Shown here piece after piece: positions 12,101 through 21,324 of a DNA stretch of 64,000 bases (positions are counted from its first letter, which is position 1; each line of letters starts with the position of its first letter). Source of the stretch: Antedon mediterranea (lineage: Eukaryota; Echinodermata; Crinoidea; Comatulida; Antedonidae); contig NC_092674.1 of assembly GCF_964355755.1 (NCBI RefSeq), forward strand, positions 2,175,001 to 2,239,000, written 5' to 3'. The position numbers and the translations under genes are program-made. The notes below the pieces were generated by a model. It was not told where the DNA came from, made no database searches, and saw only the letters and a program-made list of their open reading frames with translations.

Positions 12101-13336
12101 TGAACTTCGACATATCTCAATGGTTGAACCTCATGTCAAAGGTCATGATGAAGAGGTAAATCAACTCTCTATTGCTACACTGAAACATTGGCCTACATTT
12201 CTTGCATTTTTTTATTATCAATATTATTTGGCACAAAACATTTGATAATTTTGTTTCTTGAATTTTTGTTTTCAGAGTTCAGGATCATTATCAAAGAGGT
12301 CAAAAGGTCGTTTTCGAATGCCGGCACGATTTAAGAGTCGGAATAAGGAGTCTAAACATTCACCGTCGCTAGCCTGTAAGATGTACATTATTATGTTAAA
12401 TATATTCCTTTTAATTGATTTCAAACTTGTATGAAGTATGAAATTTAAGAACCATGCATATATATGATTAATTATTATGATTATTATTATTATTTTTAAT
12501 AGCTTTAGCTATACAGCAATGGAGTGTAGAAGAGGTCGGCATTTGGTTGAGTAATCTGTCATTTGGAGAGTATAAAGACACATTTATACGACATGACATT
12601 CGAGGAGCGGAGCTTTTGAACTTGGAACGCCGTGACCTGAAAGTAAGTATAGTATAATGTGTTTCTTAACAACTATTCAATTACGAACTTGCCTTACAAT
12701 TCTGATTTACGCATCTCTTAACATCTCTACACTGTCAAACTACTTTGACAAAAAAAGTATGATGTGCCCAAATATGATAGTGATAACCCAAATGTAGTAT
12801 GACATCATCGTGTCCATATATGGGCACATCGCATTTTTTTGACACATAAAGTTTGATAGTGTAGACATAGCTTTATTCTAGTAATGTGCCTACTTTGTAT
12901 GTCAATGTGAACTAGTTTATGTTTTCTGCAGTGGTTGTGTGCACAATTGAAGATGAAATGAATAATAATGATAATAATGTCACATTTGAAAGATGCTACA
13001 CTTTAGAACTCGCACTTTAGTTTCACTTAAGCTCTGTCTACACTATCAAACTAGTTTGACAAAAATAAAGTGCGACGTGCCAAATATGGTAGTGATATGA
13101 CATCACATTTTGTTGTCATATAAAGTTTTATAGTGTAGACAATGTTAAAGTGAGCAATGTAAAGTGAAAATTTGCCATAATAATGTTTATTTTCTGTACA
13201 GGATCTTGGTATTAGTAAAGTTGGACATATTAAACGAATACTTCAAGCAATTAAAGACTTAAATACCAAACATTTGGACCAGCATGTATATCCGCAAGCA
13301 GCAGGGACCAGCTCAACAAGTCATGCAACGCCATAA
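119..13336 (+). CDS. DGKD/DGKH-like: Type II diacylglycerol kinase (delta/eta class), C-terminal part, 16 exons
   Basis: Type II DGKs phosphorylate diacylglycerol to phosphatidic acid at membranes. Exons: 119-383, 813-1016, 1372-1509, 4932-4988, 5617-5728, 6605-6667, 7932-8042, 8452-8656, 8958-9206, 10207-10325, 10920-11031, 11535-11630, 12045-12155, 12276-12375, 12503-12642, 13202-13336 (stop TAA). They sum to 2217 nt, 738 codons plus stop, in one frame. The gene enters from the left edge, so the PH, C1 and first catalytic subdomains are outside the window. Exons 1-4 encode the linker between catalytic halves ([18 protein letters not shown]). Exons 5-9 encode the accessory catalytic subdomain ([45 protein letters not shown]). 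Exon 14 is basic, and exons 15-16 encode a SAM domain ([40 protein letters not shown]), the polymerising domain of DGK delta/eta. Oddities: intron 3 uses a GC donor, and the 63-nt exon 6 may be alternative. Delta and eta cannot be told apart, and the animal may have one ancestral type II gene. Confidence 0.94.
2271..2418. mobile_element. AGCTCTGTC-ended MITE, copy 1
   Basis: Left end AAGCTCTGTCTACACTATTA and right end AGTGTAGACAGAGCTC form terminal inverted repeats. The interior has the family motif CCCATATATGGACATGATGA. Intronic in DGK, with no coding capacity. Confidence 0.85.
3020..4145. repeat. 18-bp minisatellite, about 62 copies, in DGK intron 3
   Basis: The unit GCCTAGCACCGGGCTTGT repeats head to tail for 1.1 kb. 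The centre (about 3550-4040) is nearly perfect. The edges carry C-to-T and C-to-G variants (GCTTAGCACC, GCAGCGGG). The period equals six codons, so frames without a stop stay open for over 300 codons on both strands. The resulting LAPGLC-, PSTGLV-, GTSPVL- and ARHKPG-type peptides are artefacts. The array lies inside an intron bounded by well-phased exons. Confidence 0.97.
4252..4877. mobile_element. 626-bp non-autonomous DNA transposon with TTAA target site, copy 1
   Basis: Flanked by TTAA on both sides (4248-4251 and 4878-4881). The ends are inverted: AGACCCCTTCCCTGCA on the left, and AGCCCCATTCCCTACG when the right end is read inward. A near-identical copy of exactly the same length lies at 34044-34669. 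TTAA duplication is the signature of piggyBac-type transposases. No transposase ORF is present, so this is a MITE-like passenger. It sits in DGK intron 3 just after the minisatellite. Confidence 0.85.
5871..6021. mobile_element. AGCTCTGTC-ended MITE, copy 2
   Basis: Inverted ends AGCTCTGTCGACACTATCAA and GATAGTGTGGACAGAGCT, flanked on each side by TTA. The interior has two tandem CATATTTGGGCATATCAC-type units. Intronic in DGK. Confidence 0.88.
7167..7331. mobile_element. AGCTCTGTC-ended MITE, copy 3
   Basis: Inverted ends AGCTCTGTCCACACTATC and GATAGTGTAGACAGAGCT, flanked by TAA on both sides. Intronic in DGK. Confidence 0.87.
8088..8262. repeat. Dispersed repeat shared with a TRAPPC14 intron
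   Basis: This stretch (ATTTCTTGTAAAAACTCATC, GAACTGGCTA, TTCAGACCAAAAG, GGTGGGATTAGACC) is found again, diverged, at about 48060-48172 in an intron of TRAPPC14. It is intronic here too. Class unknown; no terminal repeats recognised. Confidence 0.6.
9320..9376 (+). pseudogene. Partial duplicate of DGK exon 9 end plus its splice donor
   Basis: About 57 bp closely repeats 9162-9217, the last part of exon 9 and the first intronic bases. The copied codons still read as [14 protein letters not shown]. The donor is altered (AAGGTTTAG in place of AAGGTTAG) and no acceptor serves the copy, so it looks like a non-functional tandem duplicate inside the following intron. Confidence 0.75.
9490..9690 (+). 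mobile_element. tRNA-derived SINE-like element
   Basis: A tRNA-like block has an A-box-like TGGCTTGGTGG and a B-box-like GGTTCAGGTCC about 45 bp apart. An unrelated tail follows. Spacing and boxes suit an RNA polymerase III promoter, but there is no good acceptor stem, so a SINE or tRNA relic is more likely than a working tRNA. Intronic in DGK. Confidence 0.5.
9707..10152. mobile_element. Nested and inverted AGCTCTGTC-MITE cluster (copies 4-6)
   Basis: It holds a truncated left half (9707-9780), a nearly complete copy (about 9804-9938), and an inverted copy ending at about 10125 with three tandem AAATATGGTAGTGATATGC-type units. The outer flanks are also inverted: ACATCTTATAGCGACCCTTC at the left reappears reversed at about 10130-10152. 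The whole can fold on itself. Intronic in DGK. Confidence 0.8.
10331..10630. repeat. Dispersed repeat (CAGTCAACTCTCCCAAT family)
   Basis: Contains repeated wording of the type CAGTCAACTCTCCCAAT, GACTCTCTGAAAACCAGAAA. Two diverged copies lie side by side (10331-10480 and 10540-10630), and relatives are at 50581-50690 and about 51897-51930. Non-coding and intronic. Confidence 0.6.
11092..11231. mobile_element. AGCTCTGTC-ended MITE, copy 7
   Basis: Ends AGCTATGTCTACACTATC and GATAGTGTAGACAGAGCA are inverted and flanked by TAA on each side. Intronic in DGK. Confidence 0.85.
11340..11432. repeat. Short tandem repeat GGCATATTCTATAATACAGTG, three copies
   Basis: Three copies of a unit ending in ATAATACAGTGTCA lie in a DGK intron. 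A diverged single copy is at about 9235-9275, beside the partial exon-9 duplicate. Confidence 0.7.
11671..11812. mobile_element. AGCTCTGTC-ended MITE, copy 8, right end missing
   Basis: The left end and interior are clear (CTCTGTCTACACTATCAAAT, CCCATATATGGACATGATGA), but the copy stops at GGTCAAACTAG without the final GATAGTGTAGACAGAGCT. Intronic in DGK. Confidence 0.75.
12726..12872. mobile_element. AGCTCTGTC-ended MITE, copy 9
   Basis: Degenerate left end (CATCTCTACACTGTCAAAC) and clear right end (GATAGTGTAGACATAGCT). It lies in the intron between the two SAM-domain exons of DGK. Confidence 0.78.
13030..13145. mobile_element. AGCTCTGTC-ended MITE, copy 10, internally deleted
   Basis: Left end AGCTCTGTCTACACTATC is intact. 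The centre is shortened and the right end is worn (TATAGTGTAGACAATGTT). Same intron as copy 9. Confidence 0.78.
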
Positions 13337-14080
13337 AAAAACAGTATCTCTATGAAGAGAATGAATTACTGGAAAACCCACTTGCAATATTTCTGATAGA
13401 TTTTGTAGTTCATTTATGACTGAATTGTGAAGATAAAATTTTATACAGTATTTGAATAATACACATTTTTTATTTTTTATTATAGATCATAGAGATATTA
13501 ATTATCATTAATAAAATCTCTATGATTAAATACAACCGGAAAAAAATCAAGATAAACTATGTTTTCGTAATTTGTTTAGGGAAACCCCTAAGAGGGAACT
13601 CACCCTCCATATGAGAACGAAATGCCCCACCTCCTGTCTTACCCACCAAACATGTGGAAAGGTGCAAATGTTACTCAACTAGAATACTCAATATTTTATC
13701 AACTCATATTGTACTGTAACCATTATTTTATTTTTTACAACAGATTAGTTACAATGTGATATTTTACTACACAACAGTTAGTGTTTATTAGTTATGTGGT
13801 ATATTTTTTCACAACAGGTAGTGTTTATTAGCTAATATGGTATTTTTCTTCACAATGGATAATGTTTATTAGGTAATATGGTATATTTTTTCACAACAGA
13901 TAGTGTTTATTTGTTATGTGGTATATATATCTTTATTTATATGTTGTGTGCAATCTGTGTGGAACTTTCTCTTTTACTGTGTAAGTGTACAGTAATAGAG
14001 TAATATATATTTATTTTATTTATACTTTAATTGTATCAAAACAGGTTTGATCACAAGTTTTAAATATGTGTACTTCACTA
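13337..14080 (+). other. DGK 3-prime UTR and flank
   Basis: No coding exon seen. AATAAA is at about 13510, a possible polyadenylation signal. 13750-13930 has a loose repeat of the type CACAACAGATAGTGTTTATT, GTTATGTGGTATATTTTTT. Confidence 0.5.
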
Positions 14081-15130
14081 ATCAGCAGTGTTTTATTTAA
14101 TTGATAGTTCTGATTGGTGAATTGTTGTTAAAACATTCGACCAATAAGAAGTGATTATGTCATTGATAGGTCTGATTAGTGAATTGTTGTTTATAACATT
14201 CGACCAATTAGAAGTGTTTATGTAATTGATAGTTCTGATTAGTGAATTGCTGCTAAAACATTCGACCAATCAGAAGTGTTTATGTAATTGATAGTTCTGA
14301 TTGGTGAATTGTTGTTAAAACATTTGATCAATCAGCAGTGTTTTATTTAATTGATAGTTCTGATTGGTGAATTGTTGTTAAAACATTCGACCAATAAGAA
14401 GTGATTATGTCATTGATAGGTCTGATTAGTGAATTGTTGTTTATAACATTCGACCAATTAGAAGTGTTTATGTAATTGATAGTTCTGATTAGTGAATTGC
14501 TGCTAAAACATTCGACCAATCAGAAGTGTTTATGTAATTGATAGTTCTGATTGGTGAATTGTTGTTAAAATATTTGATCAATCAGAAGTGTTTTATGTCA
14601 TTGATAGGTCTGATTAGTGAATTGTTGTTTATATAACATTCGACCAATTAGAAGTGTTTATGTAATTGATAGTTCTGATTAGTGAATTGCTGCTAAAACA
14701 TTCGACCAATCAGAAGTGTTTATGTAATTGATAGTTCTGATTGGTGAATTGTTGTTAAAACATTTGATCAATCAGAAGTGTTTTATGTAATTGATAGTGT
14801 GATTGGTGAATTGTTGTTAAAACATTTGATCAATCAGAAGTGTTATATGTAATTGATAGTTCTGATTAGTGAATTGCTGCTAAAACATTCGACCAATCAG
14901 AAGTGTTTATGTAATTGATAGTTCTGATTGGTGAATTGTTGTTAAAACATTTGATCAATCAGAAGTGTTTTATGTAATTGATAGTTCTGATTGGTGAATT
15001 GTTAAAACATTTGATCAATCAGAAGTGTTTTATGTAATTGATAGTTCTGATTGGTGAATTTCTGCTAAAACATTTGACCAATCAGAAGTGTTTATGTAAT
15101 TGATAGTTCTAATTGGTGAATTGCTTGTCT
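14081..15130. repeat. Tandem array, about 75-bp unit, rich in CCAAT motifs
   Basis: About fourteen units of ATTGATAGTTCTGATTGGTG, AATTGTTGTTAAAACATT, YGAYCAATCAGAAGTGTTTA. Units differ slightly, and blocks of several units are themselves repeated (14085-14335 resembles 14337-14580). Most units carry CCAAT on one or both strands (GACCAATCAG, GATTGGTGAA). It lies 0.75 kb past the DGK stop codon. Confidence 0.93.
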
Positions 15131-16069
15131 AATCAGCACTGTGGAATTTACCTAATTGACCAATGAACAGCAACTAAATATCCATGAAACAATAAATTAT
15201 GATTGTTTTACTTTGTTTTTACAAAAGGCAAACTATGTTTTACCATTTTAGTTTTAATGAGCAATTCTACTTTGTCTTATGCTGCACTTAATTCTTAATA
15301 TCAAATATTTGATTGCATCATTCTTCAATTACCTTTACATACAATGGTCTCTCCCAAATGGACTCTAATATGTTGAATAACCATTTTTATCCTTTATTTC
15401 AGATGCTAATTTTTTTTAAAAGAACGAAAATAATAGTTTATTAAATTGATTGAGAAAAAATAATAATGGTGATAATATTTGACTTGTCAGCAATGAATCG
15501 GTGCAATACTGACAATCGTACCATTGTCATAGTAACCTCTTATCCTGTATGTTATTACTGATGATTATTTGAACTGAATCATAACAGTATTTAAAATGTT
15601 AAATACTACAATTTCTGCTGTTACCTTGTTACAATATGTATGTTTTAAAGTTTATGACACTGTTTATGCTAATGTTGACTGTTCCATTATCTTTAAGGGT
15701 GATAATTTTTGGGACAATGGTATAAGTTAAGTTGCAAACGACAATAAACCCCCTTGTTTATTGTAATAACTAATAAACGTCAAAACAATTTCGTCTCGCT
15801 AACATTGAAACCAGACGAAATTGTTTTCACCTTCATTTTTCTATTGTCTTTTATAAAGATGATATTGTTTAGTTTTAACTTTATAGTAAAAGAGAATTTA
15901 GTTTCTTTATTGTTATTTAAGTATTACAATGCTTTCAGCTTTCTAGGCCTATCGTAGTTTTCATAGTAGAGTTATTGTTTATTCACAGAGTGCAATATTA
16001 ACTTGTTGTCAACTCAACTTTCAGACAATGTTTTTATCTGTTTGAAAGAATTCCTCAACATTTTGAGTA
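15131..16069. other. Unannotated AT-rich spacer
   Basis: No exon with coherent splice sites or recognisable protein. The 67-codon open frame at 15754-15957 has random-looking composition and no support. Confidence 0.4.
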
Positions 16070-17060
16070 CTGGTTTCAAACAGATCATAAATATTCATTA
16101 AATATGCTAATAAAAGTAATTTTGTTTCTAAAAACATTACAGAATGTTTTCTTTAGAAAAGAATCACTAATGAATATTCATTTTCTTATTCCTTATTTGT
16201 ATATTTAATGAATATTCATGATCTGTTTGAAACTAGTACTCTTCAAAGAAGTGTTACTGTAATTACAGGTTCTTTAAGAGAATCGCTAATGAATATTCAT
16301 TTTCTTATTCCTTATTTGTATATTTAATGAATATTCATGATTTGTTTAAAAGAGTACTCTTCAAAGAAGTGTTACTGTAATTACAGGTTCTTTAGAAGAG
16401 AATCACTAATGAATATTCATTTTCTTATTAGTATTTTTAATGAAAATTCATGACCACTAAATGGGCCTACTACATTTAATAAGCAGCTGTATATATTGTA
16501 CTGTTGTAATTAATATTCATTATATCAACCAATGTAATGAATATTCATTTTCTTATTGGTATCTTTAATGAATATTCATGACCACTAAATGGACCTACTA
16601 CATTCAATAAGCAGCTGTATGTATTGTACTGTTTTGTAATTAATATTCATTATATCAACCAATGTAATGAATATTCATTTTCTTATTGGTATCTTTAATG
16701 AATATTCATGACCACTAAATGGACCTACTACATTCAATAAGCAGCTGTATATATTGTACTGTTGTAATTAATATTCATTATATCAACCAATGTAATGAAT
16801 ATTCATTTTCTTATTAGTATTTTTAATGAATATTCATGACCACTAAATGGACCTACTACATTCAATAAGCAGCTGTATATATTGTACTGTTGTAATTAAT
16901 ATTCATTATATCAACCAATGTAATGAATATTCATTTTCTTATTGGTATCTTTAATGAATATTCATGACCACTAAATGGACCTACTACATTCAATAAGCAG
17001 CTGTATATATTGTACTGTTGTAATTAATATTCATTATATCAACCAATGTAATGAATATTT
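16070..17060. repeat. Tandem array, 128-bp unit, with palindromic ATGAATATTCAT
   Basis: Nearly five units of about 128 bp (from about 16405) follow two to three related shorter units (16070-16400). Each has two or three copies of TAATGAATATTCAT, which contains the perfect 12-nt palindrome ATGAATATTCAT, and a conserved block GACCTACTACATTCAATAAG CAGCTGTAT. Non-coding. Confidence 0.92.
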
Positions 17061-17796
17061 ATTACTATTCATAAATATTACAAAATAACAATGAATATTT
17101 ATTATCTTTTATACTTCTTTCATAATAATATATGTTTACAAAATGTGTAGTACTGATAAATATTTATGAGATATATTCAGAAAACCATTTGACGCGTGAA
17201 CAAATGGACCGTTTTATATGATATTTTATGTGACTGTAGTTTAGAAATCTATGCACCAATTTCAAAGCTGAACTTATTTGAAAGCCTAGACGTACGAAAG
17301 AGAAGAAAATGCATTCTTATAAATAAACTATGTAAGATTAGTACTGTGTGTTACGGAAAACGTTGCAACGAGCGTTGACGTTTTTGGATCGTAGCACAGG
17401 CCTTAGTTTTTACGCCGTGTATGGTGAACAAAGCTGGTAGACCTTTCTATAGCTTTAGTTGCTATTGTATATGCAAATTGTACAGACAGTGTTGCCAACT
17501 TTATTACAGTCCGAAAAATGTAATCAAAATGTATCAATATTTCTATCAGTAAAACCTATCTTACCACTTTTTGGGAGTTAGGTTTTTTGAAATGTATTTA
17601 CTGGATATCTAAATCCAACTTTGGTCTTTTTCCCTCTCAAATAGATCCATAATTGGTTGCTATCTATATCCTCAGAACATCTTCAATGTCTCGATTGTAT
17701 GAAGTTGGCAGCATTTTAGTGTGTGTCATTAAATCGTCAGAATTCACCACAGATAGTGCATACATGACTACAGTAGAACGACTTGAAGACACCTTA

Positions 17797-17925
17797 AGCT
17801 CTGTCCACACTATCAAACTAGTTTTGTGATGTGCCCAAATATGGTAGTGATATGACATCATCCTGTCCACATATGGGCACATCACATTTTTTTATCACAT
17901 AAAATTTGATAATGTAGACAGAGCT
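17797..17925. mobile_element. AGCTCTGTC-ended MITE, copy 11
   Basis: Ends AGCTCTGTCCACACTATC and GATAATGTAGACAGAGCT, flanked by TTA on both sides. Lies between DGK and the GDPD5-like gene. Confidence 0.85.
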
Positions 17926-18204
17926 TTAGTATTGTCCACTGAGTGGGAGTTCTTTAAAAAAACCAAGGCACACTGAGCTCACCTTGCCAAGATAGGAACT
18001 CGTAACAGTTCTTTGATCTTAGGTCTGGCTGCGACAAATACCGACAGTACTATTCTATATTCAGTACATATTCTCTGCGGCTTGCGATGTCTGTTAAAGG
18101 GAACGGAACTGATTTTGTCGCAGCCACATCCTCAGCATCCTGTTGTTAGATTCCCTTGAAATAACATACATTTCTCCTTGTTCTTTTCAAGGGAAAGTGT
18201 CCTC

Positions 18205-18409
18205 TTAATAAGGGTGTCCCAAAAAGGGGGTGTCCCAAGATGGTTGACCCAAAAGGGGTGTCCCAAGATGGTTGACCCAAAAGGGAGTGTCCCAAGATGG
18301 TTGACCCAAAAGGGATGTCCCAAGATGGTTGACCCAAAAGGGGTGTCCCAAGAGGGTTGACCCAAAAGGGAGTGTCCCAAGATGGTTGACCCAAAAGGGG
18401 TGTCCCTAT
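18205..18409. repeat. 28/29-bp tandem repeat (GTGTCCCAAGATGGTTGACC)
   Basis: About seven units of GTGTCCCAAGATGGTTGACC, CAAAAGGG. The peptides it appears to encode (PKMVDPKG and, on the other strand, GQPSWDTPF-type) are repeat artefacts. The wording resembles the GTGTCCCC arrays at 25.0-26.2 kb. Confidence 0.9.
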
Positions 18410-20860
18410 AAGTTTGATGTTCTACTGTGTTTCATTCAATGTACATTCTGTGGTGTATTATGTTTACTTATTCATTGTCGTCCTAAGTGTTTCTAGTACT
18501 AATAGTACTTTATGCTTAATATGTACTTTTTGCTATCGATTTTGTAAAATTTGGGATCAAGACAGTTTTTCACTTATTTTGTACAATTTCTAATTTTGTA
18601 TGGTGTGACATAAACACATGGGGGCGCAGTTTAGTTCCCAAAACGAGTCAATTTCTAATATTGTATTAATGGATTGAATTGTTAAAAGAAAAAAAAATGT
18701 AATTTTGTTAGCAATTACTAAATTAAAGCATAGTATGAATTATATATTATATTTAATATATTTTTTATGATTTGTATTTAGATTGTGATCTAGTCATCAA
18801 TATGCCCAGAACATAATTTTTCTTTTTATAAGAAACAACATTTTATGGTGTCAAAAGCATCATGTTTTTTTGCCTCTTATTTAATCTTTTAATTTTATTG
18901 ATAACTATTTGTTGAAATATGCTTTCTTTGACAAATATATTTTTCATTATTTATTAATATGCCTAATGATACAAAGATGTTTTAAATAAATTATTCAAAA
19001 AATGATTTACTTGGTTTTTTGTGCTTTTGTTTGTTGATGATGACACGTGACATTTACACAGTTACTATAATCTATATATAAATTATTAATTTTGACCTGA
19101 AAGAGACATTAAATAATACAAATTATAAATATCAATCAGAGGGCTTCTTTTATGAGTGCGAACAATTCTGCACAGTATAATTTATATTACACACCTTAGT
19201 AGTATATAGTTACGTAATAATACCAGTAGTGCGATTGGACCGACCGCAAATGTGCGAATAATTACATCCACTGAAATGATAGGATCAAAATCATCATAAT
19301 GGTAGTTTTAGTAACGTGAGGTTCCTTTTTGACATTCCGTTTGTTTCTACCACCAGTAAGTTAAAATTGTAGATTAACTAGACTAGCCAGTTAAAAGTTA
19401 TCAATGTTATTTAGGTATATTTAGTAATCTTTAGAAATCAACTGCAGTGTTTAAAATGTTAGTTTTACTTGGTGAAAAAGGTAGGCCTAGCTATGGCTAT
19501 ATGCTAAGGCCTACTAGCTAGTAGTGTAGAGTAGTGACAGGCAGTGATGTTGACGTAGCGTAGCATACGGTGAGTCGGAATGCGTTGGTGAATCAGTGAC
19601 TGGTTTGAGTAGGACGACCTATATTTTGTTTGTGTGACTTGCGTGGGTAGAATTTAATTTGTGATTTTGATGAAATTACTAAATATAGGTATAATATTAT
19701 TATTAATAAATACTGTCAAGCCAAACCAAGCAACATAGTTTTGTACAGCGATCAATTAAATTATTTCTCAATAATTGAAGCAAATATTAATATTAATTTT
19801 TATATTTTATAATATATCGTAGTAGAGTAGAATATGTATGTTGTATGTATTTAGCAAATGTATGCTTACTCCAATTTTTCTAATAAATAACCGTATGTAG
19901 TAACATAACATTAACAGCAGAGTTTACAATAACAATTTTTGTGGGTCATGTAATGAACCCTCCAAGAAAATTACACAGGCAATAAAAACCAATAAAAACA
20001 TTTGTATTACAGCTCTCCATACAAAAAATACAAAAAGTTTATTTTACTGCGACCAGAATAAAAAGGCGACCAACTCCATCTATGTGTGTGTACATAATAT
20101 ATTATATTGTATATCTATTTATTATTTTACTAATAATTGTCAATCTTCAAGAAGAATTTCTGTTGTTATTTTATGATGATGATGGACAAATAAAGCATTT
20201 CAGTATTCAGTATCTGTCGACCATAATTTTAGTTGCTTCTCTCATTCATTCACTACAGTACAGCCAGTAATATTTGTGACACATGGAAGAAATTAAAGTT
20301 TGACATTTCTGTCCGAGACCGGTTGGAGACCTTAAATTTAAATCAGTTTGTAGTGCAGAAGTCTGGATGTACAGCATTATCGGCTAACAATCCCTTATTA
20401 TAATGTCCCATATGTAAAGCTGATTATAGCACAATTATTTTGGGTGTATCGAAAGCAAAAACCTCGAAAATAAAGACCCTACTGAAAGATAGTTGATAGA
20501 GAGTACACGAAATACGACCAAAACAAAATCAATGATAATACCTTACATTTACAGATTCTATAATGATTTTGATTTTAATCGTGTTGTTTATAAAAAAAAA
20601 TGACTACCTGCTTATTAACATGCGTTTTCGTTCCTGATATTTAAAGTACGGTATTAACATGATAAGTGGTTATTTAGATGATTCCTTATCTGATTTGCAA
20701 TGTTTATCTTTGATAAGTTTATCAGAATCTGCCGGTTTATATAGAAACATCAGATTATCTTTGCTAAAGGTTATGTAAACAAGCCAAAAGAATCTAATAA
20801 TGACTGTACATAAAATAATTGACTTAGCTATGTTTATAGTTTCTGATTTCAAACTAGTTT
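18410..20860. other. Spacer upstream of the GDPD5-like gene; no gene seen
   Basis: AT-rich, no supported coding exon. It may hold an untranslated first exon and promoter of the downstream gene, because that gene's first coding exon is preceded by a good splice acceptor (TTGTCTTTTAG ending at 21324). I could not place the upstream exon. 19480-19600 is locally less AT-rich. Confidence 0.35.
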
Positions 20861-20863
20861 TAA

Positions 20864-21024
20864 AGCTATGTCTATACCCTCAAACTTTATGTGACAAAAA
20901 AATGTGAAGTGTCCATATATGGATATGATGATGTCATATCACTACCATATTGGGCCTTATCACTACTATATTTAGGCACATCACATTTTGTTGTCACATA
21001 AAGTTTGATAGTGTAGACAGAGCT
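20864..21024. mobile_element. AGCTCTGTC-ended MITE, copy 12
   Basis: Ends AGCTATGTCTATACCCTCAA and GATAGTGTAGACAGAGCT are inverted. The interior holds two CACTACCATATTKGGC-type units. Lies 0.3 kb upstream of the GDPD5-like first coding exon. Confidence 0.82.
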
Positions 21025-21324
21025 TAATTGTTTTGATTTCACGTCGGTAGAGGAATATTTTAAGAGAGTTTGCCAAAGACCTCGTCACAATAAGACATGT
21101 AATTTAGCAATTTTAACTCTTTCTCTGGATTTGGTTTTATATGACATAACATTACTATTACAATTTCACACATTTCTCATTCAATTTCAGCTTATTCATA
21201 GAACTGTACGGCCAATCCTAGTTCTTTTTTTTTAATCATGTTTTTAAAATCATTTATTTAATAGTGGTTAATCTGGTATGTTTGTACCTTGTCATTGCAA
21301 GCAATTATTCTTTTTGTCTTTTAG

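Noticed and set aside
19300-19680. First (untranslated) exon and promoter of the GDPD5-like gene
   Set aside because: A base composition shift and possible donor-like sites are visible, but nothing identifies a specific exon without transcript data.
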